From NCBI RefSeq assembly GCF_000002865.3, contig NW_001865066.1:13791-51210 (forward strand): a stretch of 37,420 bases of DNA, in the 5' to 3' direction. Below the pieces are notes generated by a model, which was not told where the DNA came from, did not search any database, and saw nothing but the letters and a program-made list of their open reading frames with translations. Made by a program: the position numbers and the translations under genes. Below are positions 1 to 11,115 of the stretch, piece by piece (position 1 is the stretch's first letter; every line of letters starts with the position of its first letter). Source of the stretch: Monosiga brevicollis MX1 (Eukaryota > Opisthokonta > Choanoflagellata > Craspedida > Salpingoecidae).

Positions 1-174
1 GTCGGTCGATCGAAGTTTTCAATCGCTACCATGTCAGGCTCCAGCACGTCTGGAGGCCGTCTTTGGGTTGCGAGGAAGCGCGTAGGTTTGAGGAAGCGTT
101 TTGAGAGAGGTTTGAGAGACGTCCGTCGGAGCGGAGCGAAAGCTTTGGTGGTGTCTTGAGGTCAATTGAACCAG

Positions 175-261
175 CTGCGGTCGGCAAGCATTCACAGTGA
201 CCAGACCAGGTGCACCGTTAGAATAGCTGTAGAGTCGCTCAATCCCGAGGATAGGGAAAGT
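175..261. repeat. 87-bp direct repeat, copy 1
   Basis: These 87 bases recur identically at 325-411, at a period of 150 bp. Read on the minus strand each copy holds an acceptor-like CTCTACAG followed by a 52-nt block ending in CCGCAG. In this copy no GT follows the block, so it lacks a donor at that point. Confidence 0.95.
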
Positions 262-324
262 CACAAGAGAGCAGAGCACACAGGAGAGCAAGGGGAAGAC
301 AGAATGGCAGAGGGCTTGACGTAC

Positions 325-411
325 CTGCGGTCGGCAAGCATTCACAGTGACCAGACCAGGTGCACCGTTAGAATAGCTGTAGAGTCGCTCAATCCCGAGG
401 ATAGGGAAAGT
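325..411. repeat. 87-bp direct repeat, copy 2
   Basis: This is the second identical copy of the block at 175-261. On the minus strand its 52-nt exon-like part (376-325) is followed directly by GTACGT, a good splice donor. The unit therefore looks like a duplicated acceptor plus exon of an unidentified minus-strand gene that may run off the left edge. A further possible exon lies at about 1-56 on the minus strand, after CCTCCAG. No protein family is recognised. Confidence 0.95.
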
Positions 412-1838
412 GCAACTCGTGCCCGACCGCAGGTGTCACAACAAAGGGAAACAACAGTAGCCACAAGCTTATTGCCCCAGGGCAGCTGCCCAGGCATCGT
501 GGGGACCGCGTCACACGCGGTGTTTACTCATGTGACTGCCACGAGGAGGATCAAGCCCAGGGGGTCCAAAAGTAGGTGTCAATGTGTGAGGTCGTCGTAG
601 CTATGGAATACCAATAGGAAGACCCATAGCGACCGATGCTGAGTGTGTGCGAAAGCAGTGGGAGTGTTCAAATGCGTGGAAGCACGGATTTGACGCTAAC
701 ACACACACACACATACCCTTTTCTTCTTTTTTATTAAACTTTTAACTTTCAGAGAAAGAGTCGAGTCATGCAACGTATACTGCCTCGTTGCCAGCCATGA
801 CAGCTCGCCCGTGACAAGCGGCTTCAAAAGCACTGCAAAATTGGGGCTTCAACGGACAACGTGTACTGCCTCGTTGACTGCCATGGCTTGACAAGCCCGT
901 TGGCTAAATGCCCTCCAGCAGCTTTAAGCTCATGGCCTCGCGCATCCAGCAACATCATTGGCCATTTTCGTCGCTCCCAATTACCGCCATGGCTAGAAGC
1001 CTTTGCCCATTTCTTTCATCGGAAAGCCCGACCGTCGAGGCCTTGATCCTCGCAGAGCAAGCGCAGCCCAGATCCTGACAGAGCACCCACATCATTCAAT
1101 GCCTGCCAGAAGGAAAAAAAAAAAGAAATTTGAATGTTCGTAGCTGCTGAAGTCCCCCTTTATCGGTTCGACACGTTCGGCTGTGACACATGCTTCAAGC
1201 CACGGGCTACATGATGCATCCCAAAGTCTGAATACAGCATCGACCGAGCCGGTGCGGGAAGATTTCACTTTGAATCCGGGGTTGAGGAGCAGCAGCCACG
1301 TGATCGCGCGCATCACGCTCGTTGGCCAGTTGAGAAGTTGGTCGGTCGGTTGGTCGGATGAGAGCGAGGCGTGCTTACATTGATGGTGCTTCTTGCCCTC
1401 CTTCTCGTGGTTCTCATATTTGTGCTTCCTCTTTGTTTCTCCTCAAGTGAGCCGGAGTGTCGTGGCATCACCATCAGTATGAGCCGTTCAGGCAATCATT
1501 GGAGCAGTGTATCGACGCCCGTCGGTCTCGCAGAATAATTTTGGCAACCCTGAGTTTCATCACTGCTTCCGGCCACGCCTTAATACCTTGACGACTGTAG
1601 AGGCGTTGGTTGCCGATGCCTGCCCTTGCGTTGATCACTTCTCTTCAAAGCGCCTCTTGATTCGGCCACACACAGGCACTGTAGGGCGATCTCCATGCAT
1701 GTTCGTCTCCCAGCGCGTCTGGTCACAGTAGACGCGAGCATTGCCTCGAAGGCTCGCTTTGATGCAGAAATTACACATGAACCACTCTTTCTGAGGAAAT
1801 AAAATTAAGCCAACCACAAGCGTCACCCACATCAATTT
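412..1838. other. stretch without a supported gene
   Basis: Only short ORFs without family resemblance are seen on either strand. A short CA tract lies near 700-712. Compositional bias is mild and I see no RNA gene. Confidence 0.5.
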
Positions 1839-3845
1839 TTAAAGTCCTACTTGAGCAGCGGACGTTCGAGCGGCCAGGTCACCAAGGGTTTGTAGGTCGT
1901 CAATATTGAACAATTGAAGATCCACGCGCCAACCAACGCTACAGAGAACAGCAGCAGCGCACCGCCAGCGTCTGACCTGCTCCGCATGAATCAAGCCTTG
2001 GACTGGCGCCACATTGAGATCCGATGAGAACAAGGCAATGCGAACAATGACATGTGAATCAGGTTCGCACCATTGGGATTCAAAGTTTGGTAGGAGCAAG
2101 GGTTACGGGTTGCGCCCAACAGCTCTGCAACCAGCTATAAAGTGAAGCAGATTCATCGGTAAGCAAGCTTGCCTCTGCAATCAATACCGAACATAAAAAA
2201 AAAAGCCCACCTCCAGCTCGATGGGATCCTCGCGAAGAAGCAAATCCAAGGGCCGTGCACCCGTCTGCCACAGCAGGCCATCACGTATCAGTCGCAGGTG
2301 CAGCAGAAAGTGGAGAAGCACGGCATCGTAATGAAGAGCTCACAAGATCCCTCGCATCTGGGTCGGCACCATGTTGCAAGAGTTTTTGGATATTCTCTCG
2401 GCTGGCAGAGAAGGCAGTGCAGGCTGCATGGAGAGGCGTTTGGCCGTCCTATATTAGAATCCATGTTCGGAAAGATGAGAAAAGAGTCCTTTTCACGGGA
2501 GGAGGCAACACAATACCATCAATTTTACACAGCAAGGAGTGCAACATACGTTTGTTGTGACTTTGGGGTCTGCATTGTGACTCAACAAGGCTTGTACCGC
2601 CTTCATGCTACCACGTTGGCAGGCGGCGTGCAATGCCGTCGCCCCATCCTAGCCGCGAAAAGGAATTCATCAGGCAGGAATGGGCGCCAGCAACATATTG
2701 GGCTTTGGACTTTTCAGCATCAGGGGACACGCAAGAAGCTTCTTACACAGTTTCTTGCGTTGACGTCTGCACCATGACTTAGAAGGATCAAAACGATTTC
2801 GGCGTGATTGTCGCTACAGGCGAGGTGAAGTGGTGTGTTCTCGTCCTGCCGAGGCATTGGTTGGCCAGCACGTCATTGTTTGAGCAAGACGGTCATGCAG
2901 CACAAGACAACGGGTCTAGATGAGCCAGTGAAATTCAGAAAACCACAAGCCCGAGCGAAGCAGATGCGGCACAAAAGTCATTGCCGGGTAAAGCTACAAT
3001 GCGAGGGAGGCAGTGGCGCGATGGCAAGGGGTCGAGTATTGCCCAGTTTGAAGTCACAACATCAGAAAAGGGAAGCGGGCGGAAGGTGTAGCAGGGCAAG
3101 GCAGGATACAGGGAGTACCAAGAAAGGGCGGACGGAAAACGGGAAAAGAAAAAAGACAGCGACAAGAAGGAAAGGAGCAAGGGTAGAACGGACGCGCGCG
3201 GGAGGGCAGGGCAGAGAGGAGAGAGAGACGGGGCAACGGCGACGAGTAGCGGGAGCAGGAGCAGCAGCCAGAAGCGTCAAGGAGAAAGAGGGAGGTCTTG
3301 TACTGACCTTGCTCTTGGCTTTAGCATCAGCATCGTGCTCCATCAGCATCTCCACCACCTTGATATGACCGTTCAGGCAAGCCTTGTGCAGTGGTGTCCA
3401 CCAATACTGTGGGATGATGCATGAGCATTAGGTACAGATACAGCATCAGCCCCATCATCATCATCAGGTGGTGCAGGTGTACCATCATAGAGAGAGGTAT
3501 TGTACTGACGCCGGATTTAGCTCTAGCATCAGCACCGTGCTTCAACAGCATCTCCACCACCTTGCCATCACCCTTATAGCAGAACCAGTGCAGCGGTGTA
3601 CCGCCATCCTGCGGGAAGAAGCAAACATGCAGAAATATGTCCCATGGTATACCATAACGTCTCCACATTCAGTGGCATATTCGGAGTGTCACCAAAACCA
3701 CGTAACATCACTCCATACGTACACAATCTTTGTATTGGACAGCATCTCGAATACGTTGTTGGTCCCAACTATTCAACAGCTGCAGCGCCTCTTGTGGATC
3801 TGGTGATATACACGCCTTGTGCAGCTGCTCGCCATCATCACTCAT
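1839..3845 (-). CDS. ankyrin-repeat protein A, nine exons
   Basis: I join nine exons: 3845-3723, 3608-3510, 3406-3308, 2845-2747, 2648-2550, 2448-2344, 2264-2211, 2174-2107 and 1938-1839. They give 281 residues. The start ATG (MSDDGEQLHKAC) opens a 41-residue lead exon. Exons 2-5 are each exactly 99 nt, in phase 0 at both ends, and encode one 33-residue ankyrin repeat with TPLH or TALH and a GAD/NAD turn. Exon 6 (105 nt) is a fifth repeat of 35 residues. Donors of exons 2 and 3 share GTCAGTA. The C-terminal exons carry an RPLDLLL helix and a VGWRVD motif that recur in gene B at 5137-6254. Ankyrin repeats bind proteins; the partner and the C-terminal module are unknown to me. Exons 1-6 are well supported; the intron between exons 7 and 8 would be only 36 nt, and the last acceptor is uncertain. 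Confidence 0.75.
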
Positions 3846-5136
3846 GAGAACGGTATCGCTCGATTCACCATCCGCTTCAAACCGCTTTCTTTGCTTCTCT
3901 ATCCACCACCAATCTCATGAGCCCCTCCATCTGACAACCCGATTTGATGTGCGCGCGCGCAATTTCCAAAACGGCAGCCGATCAGCGGGTCTTGCTCTTC
4001 TCTTCCTAATGCAACAAACGACTCACCTCTGGCCAATAGTTTTGGGTTGCATTCACGAGCACAGGTGGCCTTGCTTGCCCAAGCACACGCTGACGACTGT
4101 GAGGCGAGATCAGTCGCCTCACTGAAAAGAAAAAAAGTGGCAGCGATGCTCTCTCTCTACCAAACGTTCTCACGTCACCACAAGGCCTCAGCCGGGAGAT
4201 CAAGCACAAACGATCAGGCATCACACATAGAGCAAGATGCGTCGAGCAGGCCCGCCAAGGTTGATGCCGATGTCGATGCCGATGTCGACATCGGGGCACA
4301 AGCAGAAAAAAAAAGGGGGGGGAATGCGACACGTTCAAAACCGTTGTTCTGACTGACATTTGAGAAAAGTCAAATACTTTTCATGTTAATTGTCATACGA
4401 GCAAATTTCTTGTGCGTGCGCGCAAAGCCGCTTCGCTTCGCTTGCCGTGGCAGATGGAAAGAATTTCAAGCTCGTTGGTGACCCGATTAAAACCCTCTGG
4501 CCATAGCAATCTGTTCCACCCCGATGCGAGCGAGCATTCCTGACAGCGATTTATATCCGACCTGAGCGTCCAAGCCAATCAAACACCGGGTGGATGTGTG
4601 CAGCGTGCTTGCGTGGTTTTCTTGCTGGTCAAAGCAGCTGCCTTGACTCTGAGATCAAAGTGCTTTCTATCCGTGCTGTCTCAGTCAACGCTGTATTGAG
4701 CTTTGAGATGTGTCATCAGGTCTGTGGCTTGAAAAAATGCGTCACAGTCAAGCATAAGAAGCGAGAGAGCTGATCGTAGCCCGGTGCTGAACCCAAGGGC
4801 TGACGGATGCTAGTCATCACGCGAGCAGACCATCCATCACCCCCTTCTGGGGCACTTGAACCACTGCTCCTGCTCAGTGCGCCCATTCGGCTGACCTGGA
4901 CAAGTCGCTAGTCGTGGCGTCAAATCCGTTGTTTTCTCTTTCAAAGTTCTTTTCATATGCTCCCTCAACACTACGCAAACCCCAAACCGGCCTCCACACG
5001 CATGAAGCCTGAAAATCGAGAATCGATTGCTATTCGAATTATTCACACGCTTGAACTTATTTGGCTTTGATATCTCATGAACGGACATGCATAGTCGCAA
5101 AGGGATGCCTTTGTAGGTTGCCGCTCGTCGGGGCTC
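3846..5136. other. spacer between the two ankyrin genes
   Basis: No exon with ankyrin or other recognisable coding pattern was found. The stretch must hold the promoter of gene A and the 3' end of gene B. A GC-alternating run lies near 3950 and a short GATGCCGATGTC-like reiteration near 4265-4290. Confidence 0.5.
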
Positions 5137-6254
5137 CTAGACTTTGAACTCGTGAAGAATGGACTTTAGACCATCAAAAGTGCAGAATTCAAAAGGTGCC
5201 GGCTCCAAGCGCCAGCCAACACCAAAGAGGACCGCAATTCCAGTACTGCAGATTCTATTCCACTCGGCCAGGACTACAGCTTGAACTAGAGTCGTTCAAG
5301 TCAACCATATGCAATGTCGTGATGTATGGTTTGAACATGGGTATCTCACCTTGTGGCACTGGACTCTGGTATGATCCGGGCTGACGGCTGGCACGAAGCA
5401 TCCTGATTACCAGCTGATGCCATAGCGGTCAAATAAGACATGCAAAATGGAAGCTGCCTCAATAGCACAGCATCGGCTTTTCCTACCTGTGGATCAACCC
5501 AATCGAATGTCAAAATGCAATCAAGCGGACGCTCATTCCTCTGCAAGGCCAACATAGGCATAATCGTGCCAATGTAAAAGGGAGATGGACATCAAAAGCA
5601 GCATGAGCAAAACACGCCGTTGTCGTCCGACAAACGAGATACGGCCATGCAAAGCACAGGTGCAAAAGGAAAGCGCATGTTGTGAACACGCAATTTGCGT
5701 GTATCAGGGAGAGCCAACCTCATTCAGCGCATCAACATCGGCGCCGCTCTCCACCAGCATGTTGACAACGCTCTCATCCTCAGACGCGCAAGCTAAATGA
5801 AGTGCCGTCGTGTTCTATTATTTGTGGTCATTGAGCCACGGAGATGACGGGGCCATATACGCACATCAGATGCAGAGACAGTACAAGTGGGACAGATTTG
5901 TGATTCATTCGGCGGGTGGGTGAAACAGTCCAAGGGCCGACGACAGTCACAACAAACACAATTGAAACTTGTGTAGATTTTAGGATTGGAGGGGGAGTTG
6001 AGACGCCAAAAGAAGAAGGAGAGAAAGATGCTGTATTCAAGTTAGACGGCTTGTAGCAACGAGGAGAGGGGTTGTAACAGCTGATGGATGGACAAAGAGT
6101 AGGAAGTAAACAGAAAGAAAGTACTGACGTTTGATTTCTTGGCGTTGACATCAGCACCATGCTGCAACAGCTTCTCCACAACCTCCGCATGATCCTCTTC
6201 GCAGGCAACGTGCAGTGCTAGTAGGTGACGGGCGCCTCCACCCCGGCGACCAGT
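5137..6254 (-). CDS. ankyrin-repeat protein B, 5' end unresolved
   Basis: This is a paralogue of gene A, reading leftward. Supported exons are 6254-6129 (ankyrin, LLALHVAC then HGADVNAKK, donor GTCAGTAC), 5814-5719 (ankyrin, TTALHLAC then SGADVDALN), 5540-5350 and 5245-5137. All junctions are phase-compatible. The third exon begins with NERPLDCIL, matching ARPLDLLL of gene A at the same distance from the exon start. The last exon encodes AVLFGVGWRLEP, matching AVLCSVGWRVDL there. Within exon 5540-5350, the stretch 5486-5454 starts GT, ends AG and is 33 nt in frame; it sits where gene A needs a 36-nt intron, so it could be spliced or coding. No start codon is identified: the first exon lies upstream of 6254 and I could not place it. 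Function unknown beyond protein binding by the repeats. Confidence 0.65.
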
Positions 6255-6380
6255 CTATGAACGTTTCTCGCTGGGATGAAAGAAACACGCTTTATATCAG
6301 ACATGACAATGGGCTTGCCACCTGTTGAGCCCAGCTGCACGCGACCCAACCCAACATCATGACGACGTGACACAGTAACT

Positions 6381-6740
6381 CCTCAATTAATCGGGTGACG
6401 CTCTGACGCCGTTGCACCTCAATCAATTGATCAACTGACGCTCCGACGCCGTTGCTTCTCAATCCATCAATCAGCCAACGCTCTGACGCTGTTGCACCTC
6501 AATCCATCCATCAGCCAACGCTCTGACGCCGTTGCTTCTCAATCAATCAATCAGCCAACGCTCTGACGCTGTTGAACCTCAATCCATCAATCAGCCAACG
6601 CTCTGACGCTGTTGCACCTCAATCCATCAATCAGCCAACGCTCTGACGCTGTTGCACCTCAATCCAACAATCAGCCAACGCTCCGATGCCGTTGCTTCTC
6701 AATCAATCAATCAGCCAACGCTCCGATGCCGTCGCACATC
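6381..6740. repeat. minisatellite, 40-bp unit, about nine copies
   Basis: The anchor CTCTGACGCC or CTCCGATGCC recurs at 6401, 6441, 6481, 6521, 6561, 6601, 6641, 6681 and 6721, exactly every 40 bp. Between anchors lie GTTGCACCTC or GTTGCTTCTC and AATCAATCAGCCAACG variants. Copies differ by a few substitutions, and none breaks the period. Confidence 0.95.
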
Positions 6741-6744
6741 AAAT

Positions 6745-8526
6745 CATTGGATCTGTGCGAATTGTCAGCGTTTCTTTTCTTATGTACATGTAGTAGATTT
6801 ACTTTTTCTTCTTGCCCTTGCTATCAATAATTTCATCTTCTCTTTTTCTCTCTCTTTTTGCTCTTCCTTCTTTCCCCTCCCTCTCTCCTTCCTTTCTCTC
6901 TACATGTGGTGATTTGATTATAAAGTTTTCACAGCTCAACCACCACCACAAGCAATACCAGCAAGTGCGGCACTCTCGGTAACTTGGGCCGACGACTCAA
7001 AACAACATCGGTGAATGGCCTGGCGACCAGTCTTGTGGGATAAATTGCGTCTGCAAGCGACATGGCCAAGGTGAAATGCTCGGGTGAATGATGCATCTTG
7101 TGGTCCTGAAGCGCCCCTTGCACTGGGTTGGCCTGGCGATCGGCCCCGTCGCCAGCACCACGATTGCAGAGCAAGCAAGCAAGTTATACAAGCAAGTCTC
7201 AATGACGACGCATCGCATTGCACCAGCCCACGACGGTAACGATCATCATCGAGTCTCGCTTGCCTGTGTGCACGGCTAATCCCGTCATCCAAGACATTGT
7301 TTGGGTCAAGCAATATCCCACCCCTAACAACAAGAGCGTATTTTTACTCTTAGAATAATTCACATTTTCATAGCTTGGGACAGGGTTACGTGTGTACTCC
7401 AAATTGGGCAGCTCGAGCTCACACACATCTTCTCCGCTTCGCTCGAAGCGCCAAGAAAAAACCCGTTTGGATTTGTCTGACATAACCCTAACCATTTTTT
7501 TCCCACTTTGGAGCTCTCCTTTTCTGACCTCATCATCTCCCCTCATTCACTAAAGTCCTCTTTTGATTCATCCCATCACCCAATGCCCTTATACCAGCTT
7601 GGCTCCACATACATAACGATGATGTGACAGCTCTCTTCTCTGTTTCTTGCTTTGTTTCTCTCAGTGTTTGTTGCTTTTGTTTCCTCTCTGTCTCTTGCTT
7701 TGTTGACGTTCTTTCTAAAAATAAAACACATGTAAAGTGACACATCATCCCTTGGCGCTTGGTAAAGTCTCTGCGTTTGGCTTGGTGTTGGCTTTGGCTT
7801 TGCGTTCTTCAACTCGGAATAACGTTCACTCTCTGACTCTTTCCGTTTTGGCAGCCGGGCACGGCCGATTCGAAACGGCTGCCTGCCCCTTGGCGCTTGG
7901 CGCTTGCGCTCGATGACCGGACCCCGAGGGCATCTCGCTCGCCCGACCTTCTTGCCGCTCATCCACACCTCCCCCACCTTGCATTTCTGCTCTTGTGCTT
8001 TCTGCTTGTGGTGCAGGTGGATATGATTGTGGAGGTGGGCGGTAAGCTTGAAGTGCTTGCAAGTGTCGGCTCTTGCTCATTTTTCTTTCAAAGCTCTGCT
8101 TGTCTACCGACTCATCAGACCTTTTGATTTTTTGGCGACTCGCTCTCCAGCTCTTGACTTTTGCGTCCACCGCCCTTGCACTCGCCGCCCGCGTTGCGTT
8201 TCTGAAGCATTTCACGAGCCGCTTAGCTCTTTGTCAAGTGGAACAGCGGCTGCCATATCCATCACCAAACAACTTGCATTGACACATCGTGCGACAGGTG
8301 TCAGCCACTTTGGTCTTGCGCTTGAAGACAGCGAGTTTTTGATCGCAAACACCAAGCGGTGCTTGAAGGAGTGTTGCGATTTCACAGCCCGCCGCGCCTT
8401 TGCAACTTGAGCGTCTCTTGGTGTTTTGTTTTGTTTTGGTTTTTCTCGTCTGCACTTGACGCTGCCAGATACGCGCACTTGATATATCAATACAACACGA
8501 CCAGCATTGGGACGTTGTCCGACACA
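6745..8526. other. stretch without a confident gene; leader of bZIP-PHD gene at its right end
   Basis: The stretch has pyrimidine-rich tracts at about 6835-6900 and 7630-7730. A minus-strand ORF at 7313-6936 and another at 8215-7826 are open for over 120 codons, but neither shows a family pattern. The last few hundred bases presumably hold promoter and 5' leader of the plus-strand gene that starts at 8527. Confidence 0.4.
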
Positions 8527-9681
8527 ATGACGACCACCACGCCAACGGCGCTGACGCCTCGCATTGAGCAGCTCTTTAACGAGGATCTGCCTTCGCCTTC
8601 TGCCTTTTTGCTGGGTAAAACGCCCACTCACTCCAAGTTTAGCAGTCCCACGGGGGGCATGATGACCGTTGCTGAGCTTGACACGCTGCTTGGGAGCGAA
8701 TTGTCCTCGGCCACGCCCTTGGAGGCGCCGGAGCCCGACATCAGCCTGTTGGCCCCCGCTCCCACCAGCCGCCGGTCAACCCGCACCTCGACCCTCGGCA
8801 CCAATATCTCTCAGGCGATCCGCTCTGCCGCTGGGGCTGCAGCCGCCAACACCACCAGCAGCTCCGGCAAAAGCAACACTAGCCCGTCCACCCGGCAGCT
8901 TCGCAAGCGACGGGTCGACCCTCAGGCTTACCAGGACCACGATTCGTCGGACGACGATGCGGCTGCCGAGCCCACACCCAAGCGCAACCATGCGCTGCAT
9001 TCACAACCCTCGCACGACGATGACGACGATGGCAGTTCTCACCGCAGTGCCAGTCGTACCATGCACGATAGCGATGATGATCTCGGCCACGACCTGCTCA
9101 TGTCGCCAGAAGAGGAGGCTGAGCTTCGCCAACTTTTGGCCAAACGGCAGGCCGAACTCGACGAGTGCACCAAGCACATGAAGGGCATGACCCCGGCACA
9201 AAAGAAGCGTCTCCGCAACAAGCACGCCTCGTGCGTTTCTCGCCTCAAGAAGAAACTGTACATTTGCAACTTGGTGCGGGAGCTCGACCGCGCCAAGGAG
9301 ACGGCGGCCGCGTTTCAAGACGACATGGATGCTCTGCGTGCACGCGTTACGGAGCTTGAAGCAGAAAACCAGCACTTGCGCTCCGCTGCTGGTTCGGCAG
9401 ATTCTGCCGCCTCGTACGTTCAGACTGAGACCGCAGCGGATGCCTCGGATGCAGTCATGGGCAGCAACATTAGCGAACCAGCGCTCTCACCCAGCCGTCG
9501 ACCCGAGGCCGCAAGCGGGGTGGTCTGCCTGTGCCACGGCGAGCCCACGAAGGAGATGTTGTGCTGCAACGTCTGCTCCGACTGGTTCCACTACGAGTGC
9601 CTGGGCTTGTCCAAAAAGGAGCATCACCACGCCTTTACCTGCCCGCCCTGCGTTCAAAGGATGGACTTTTTGCGCACATAA
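8527..9681 (+). CDS. bZIP-PHD finger protein, single exon
   Basis: The predicted protein has 384 residues and is probably nuclear. The N-terminal half is low complexity: Thr/Ser/Ala-rich, with a lysine/arginine patch (RQLRKRRVD) and aspartate runs near residues 140-190. A basic region at about 226-242 has the bZIP spacing: asparagine 231, alanine 234 and, at 238-239, serine-arginine. A coiled-coil stretch with LEAENQHL follows to about 280. Residues about 330-375 form a PHD finger of C4HC3 type: CLCHG, then CCNVC, WFHYEC and CPPC. bZIP regions bind DNA as dimers and PHD fingers read histone H3 tails, so a chromatin-reading transcription factor is the likely role. I chose ATG 8527 because an A stands at -3; an in-frame ATG at 8359 would add 56 residues that look like leader. 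The zipper heptads are weak. Confidence 0.85.
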   Translation: MTTTTPTALTPRIEQLFNEDLPSPSAFLLGKTPTHSKFSSPTGGMMTVAELDTLLGSELSSATPLEAPEPDISLLAPAPTSRRSTRTSTLGTNISQAIRSAAGAAAANTTSSSGKSNTSPSTRQLRKRRVDPQAYQDHDSSDDDAAAEPTPKRNHALHSQPSHDDDDDGSSHRSASRTMHDSDDDLGHDLLMSPEEEAELRQLLAKRQAELDECTKHMKGMTPAQKKRLRNKHASCVSRLKKKLYICNLVRELDRAKETAAAFQDDMDALRARVTELEAENQHLRSAAGSADSAASYVQTETAADASDAVMGSNISEPALSPSRRPEAASGVVCLCHGEPTKEMLCCNVCSDWFHYECLGLSKKEHHHAFTCPPCVQRMDFLRT

Positions 9682-11115
9682 GAAGCCATGACTGCCGCGG
9701 TTCCATGGTTGTTTCGTGTTGACGCCGCGCAGGCGCGCCGTGTCCATGCTCTTTCTCTGCCTGCTATTTAATGTTCAAAGGGCTCAATTTTGGCTCGATC
9801 TTGTCTTTTTATCCCCCTGCTGCTGATCTGGGTTGAAGCCGATGATGGCTCCCCGCCGCCGCGTTTGTTCTGACCTGTATATTTTCTGTTCCAACCCCTT
9901 TTTGTTGTCAAAGGGTTGTCTATGCTTGTTACATGTAGTATTTGTCTCCCCCTTTTTCTTGTGAGGCCTCTCCTGCCCTGACTTGTTCATCCGCTGGCGC
10001 TCTGCCAGGCAGACAATTTTCCAGCAATTGGCAATTGATCCAGCAGATTACGTACACACGGCTCTCAACTCAGCTCTGCTGTCATTACACCGACGTTACA
10101 TGTGCATTCAAATTTGCTTGAAGGCAGCGTGCTCATAAGCAATTGAGATGATTGACTACTAAATGACATTGCCACGACGACAAACACTTGGCACTGTTCC
10201 CGAATGTCAGACAATTTTCTTGCTCTGAGTGTTACCACATGTAACTCATTCTTCTGACAACCCTCTTCAAGCTTGTCTCTCTCTTCTCTCTCTTCTCTCT
10301 CTTCTCTCTCTTCTCTCTCTTCTCTTCTCTCCTCTCTCTTCTCTCTTCTCTCTCTTCTCCTCTCTTCTCTCTCTTCTCCTCTCTTCTCTCTCTTCTCCTC
10401 TCTCACACAGTCTCTCTTTTTCCATTGGGGGGCTGTTTCCGGTGTTGGCCCGAGCCCGTGAACGCCCCGTCCCATCCCGTCCCGTCCCGTCCCTTGTCGT
10501 GTTGAAGCAGACGTGGCAGTGTGTGTACGGGTACACATAGTGCTGGGACCCAGGACTGGTTGGTTGAGTCGACCAGGCTCACACCAACGTCAAGGTATGC
10601 CACCTGCTGTACTGACTCATGACGGCCTTCCCCAGCCAATGGATCTACACGACACGTGTGGTCGTCTTCGTCGGTCGCGCTCGTATCCCTTCCTTTGTTT
10701 TTTTCCGTGGAGCGATCACACGCTGCCCTTGCACCGCTCATTCTGACTCGTGTCTCTGGCTTGTTGGCATCTGGGAACCACCGGCGCGTAGACTTGAGCC
10801 ACTGCTCCGATCACCGCCTCGAGACGTGCACACCACGTTTTCTCTTGCCCGTCTGTCCAATCACTAGACCAGGTACACACATGTTTGGCCGACGCGACCT
10901 CGCCACCAGACCCAATTCATGTGCCATGCTGGCCCTTTTCGGGCCCCGTGGGGGCCGTAGCTGACAAGGCCATCTGCTTTCTTGTTCCTGTCCATCGTCC
11001 CTTCTTTGCATGCCCACACCACCTTGATGCTTCACTGGCCGTCTTTTTTTTTTTTTTTTGCGAGCGCAGACTCACACATTCATCCAATTTGGCTTTGCAC
11101 CTCCAGATCTGCAGC
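9682..11115. other. intergenic stretch with pyrimidine repeats, Sec24 promoter side
   Basis: No supported gene is seen. A long TCTC/CTTCTC tract fills about 10268-10410, and CCCGTC reiterations lie at about 10468-10495. The minus-strand ORFs over the first tract are Glu/Arg repeats made by the tract itself. A run of 16 T lies at 11044-11059, shortly before the Sec24 start. Confidence 0.6.
10268..10410. repeat. TC-rich microsatellite
   Basis: The tract is built of TCTCTCTT and TCTCCTC variants on the plus strand, essentially all pyrimidine. It may form non-B DNA; no gene overlaps it. Confidence 0.95.

Noticed and set aside
1635-1835. 66-codon minus-strand ORF just past ankyrin gene A
   Set aside because: No family resemblance, and it lies in the expected 3' region of gene A.
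6381-6740. CRISPR-like array
   Set aside because: The 40-bp units are contiguous and similar along their whole length, without unique spacers, and the DNA is eukaryotic.
6936-7313. possible first ankyrin exon of gene B (TGRQAIHRCCFESS)
   Set aside because: It begins like the gene B exon at 6254 (both read TGR), but it does not continue as an ankyrin repeat and no phase-compatible junction to 6254 was found.
7826-8215. 129-codon minus-strand ORF with a Pro/Gln patch (YRPPPQSYPPAPQ)
   Set aside because: It could be real, but no family, splice pattern or start context supports it, and other frames of the same stretch are also open.
8359-8526. 56-codon N-terminal extension of the bZIP-PHD ORF
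   Set aside because: It is a hydrophobic, cysteine-rich stretch unlike the rest of the protein, whereas the ATG at 8527 has a good context and starts the typical low-complexity region.
10065-10538. Glu/Arg-repeat ORFs on the minus strand
   Set aside because: They are translations of the TC microsatellite at 10268-10410.
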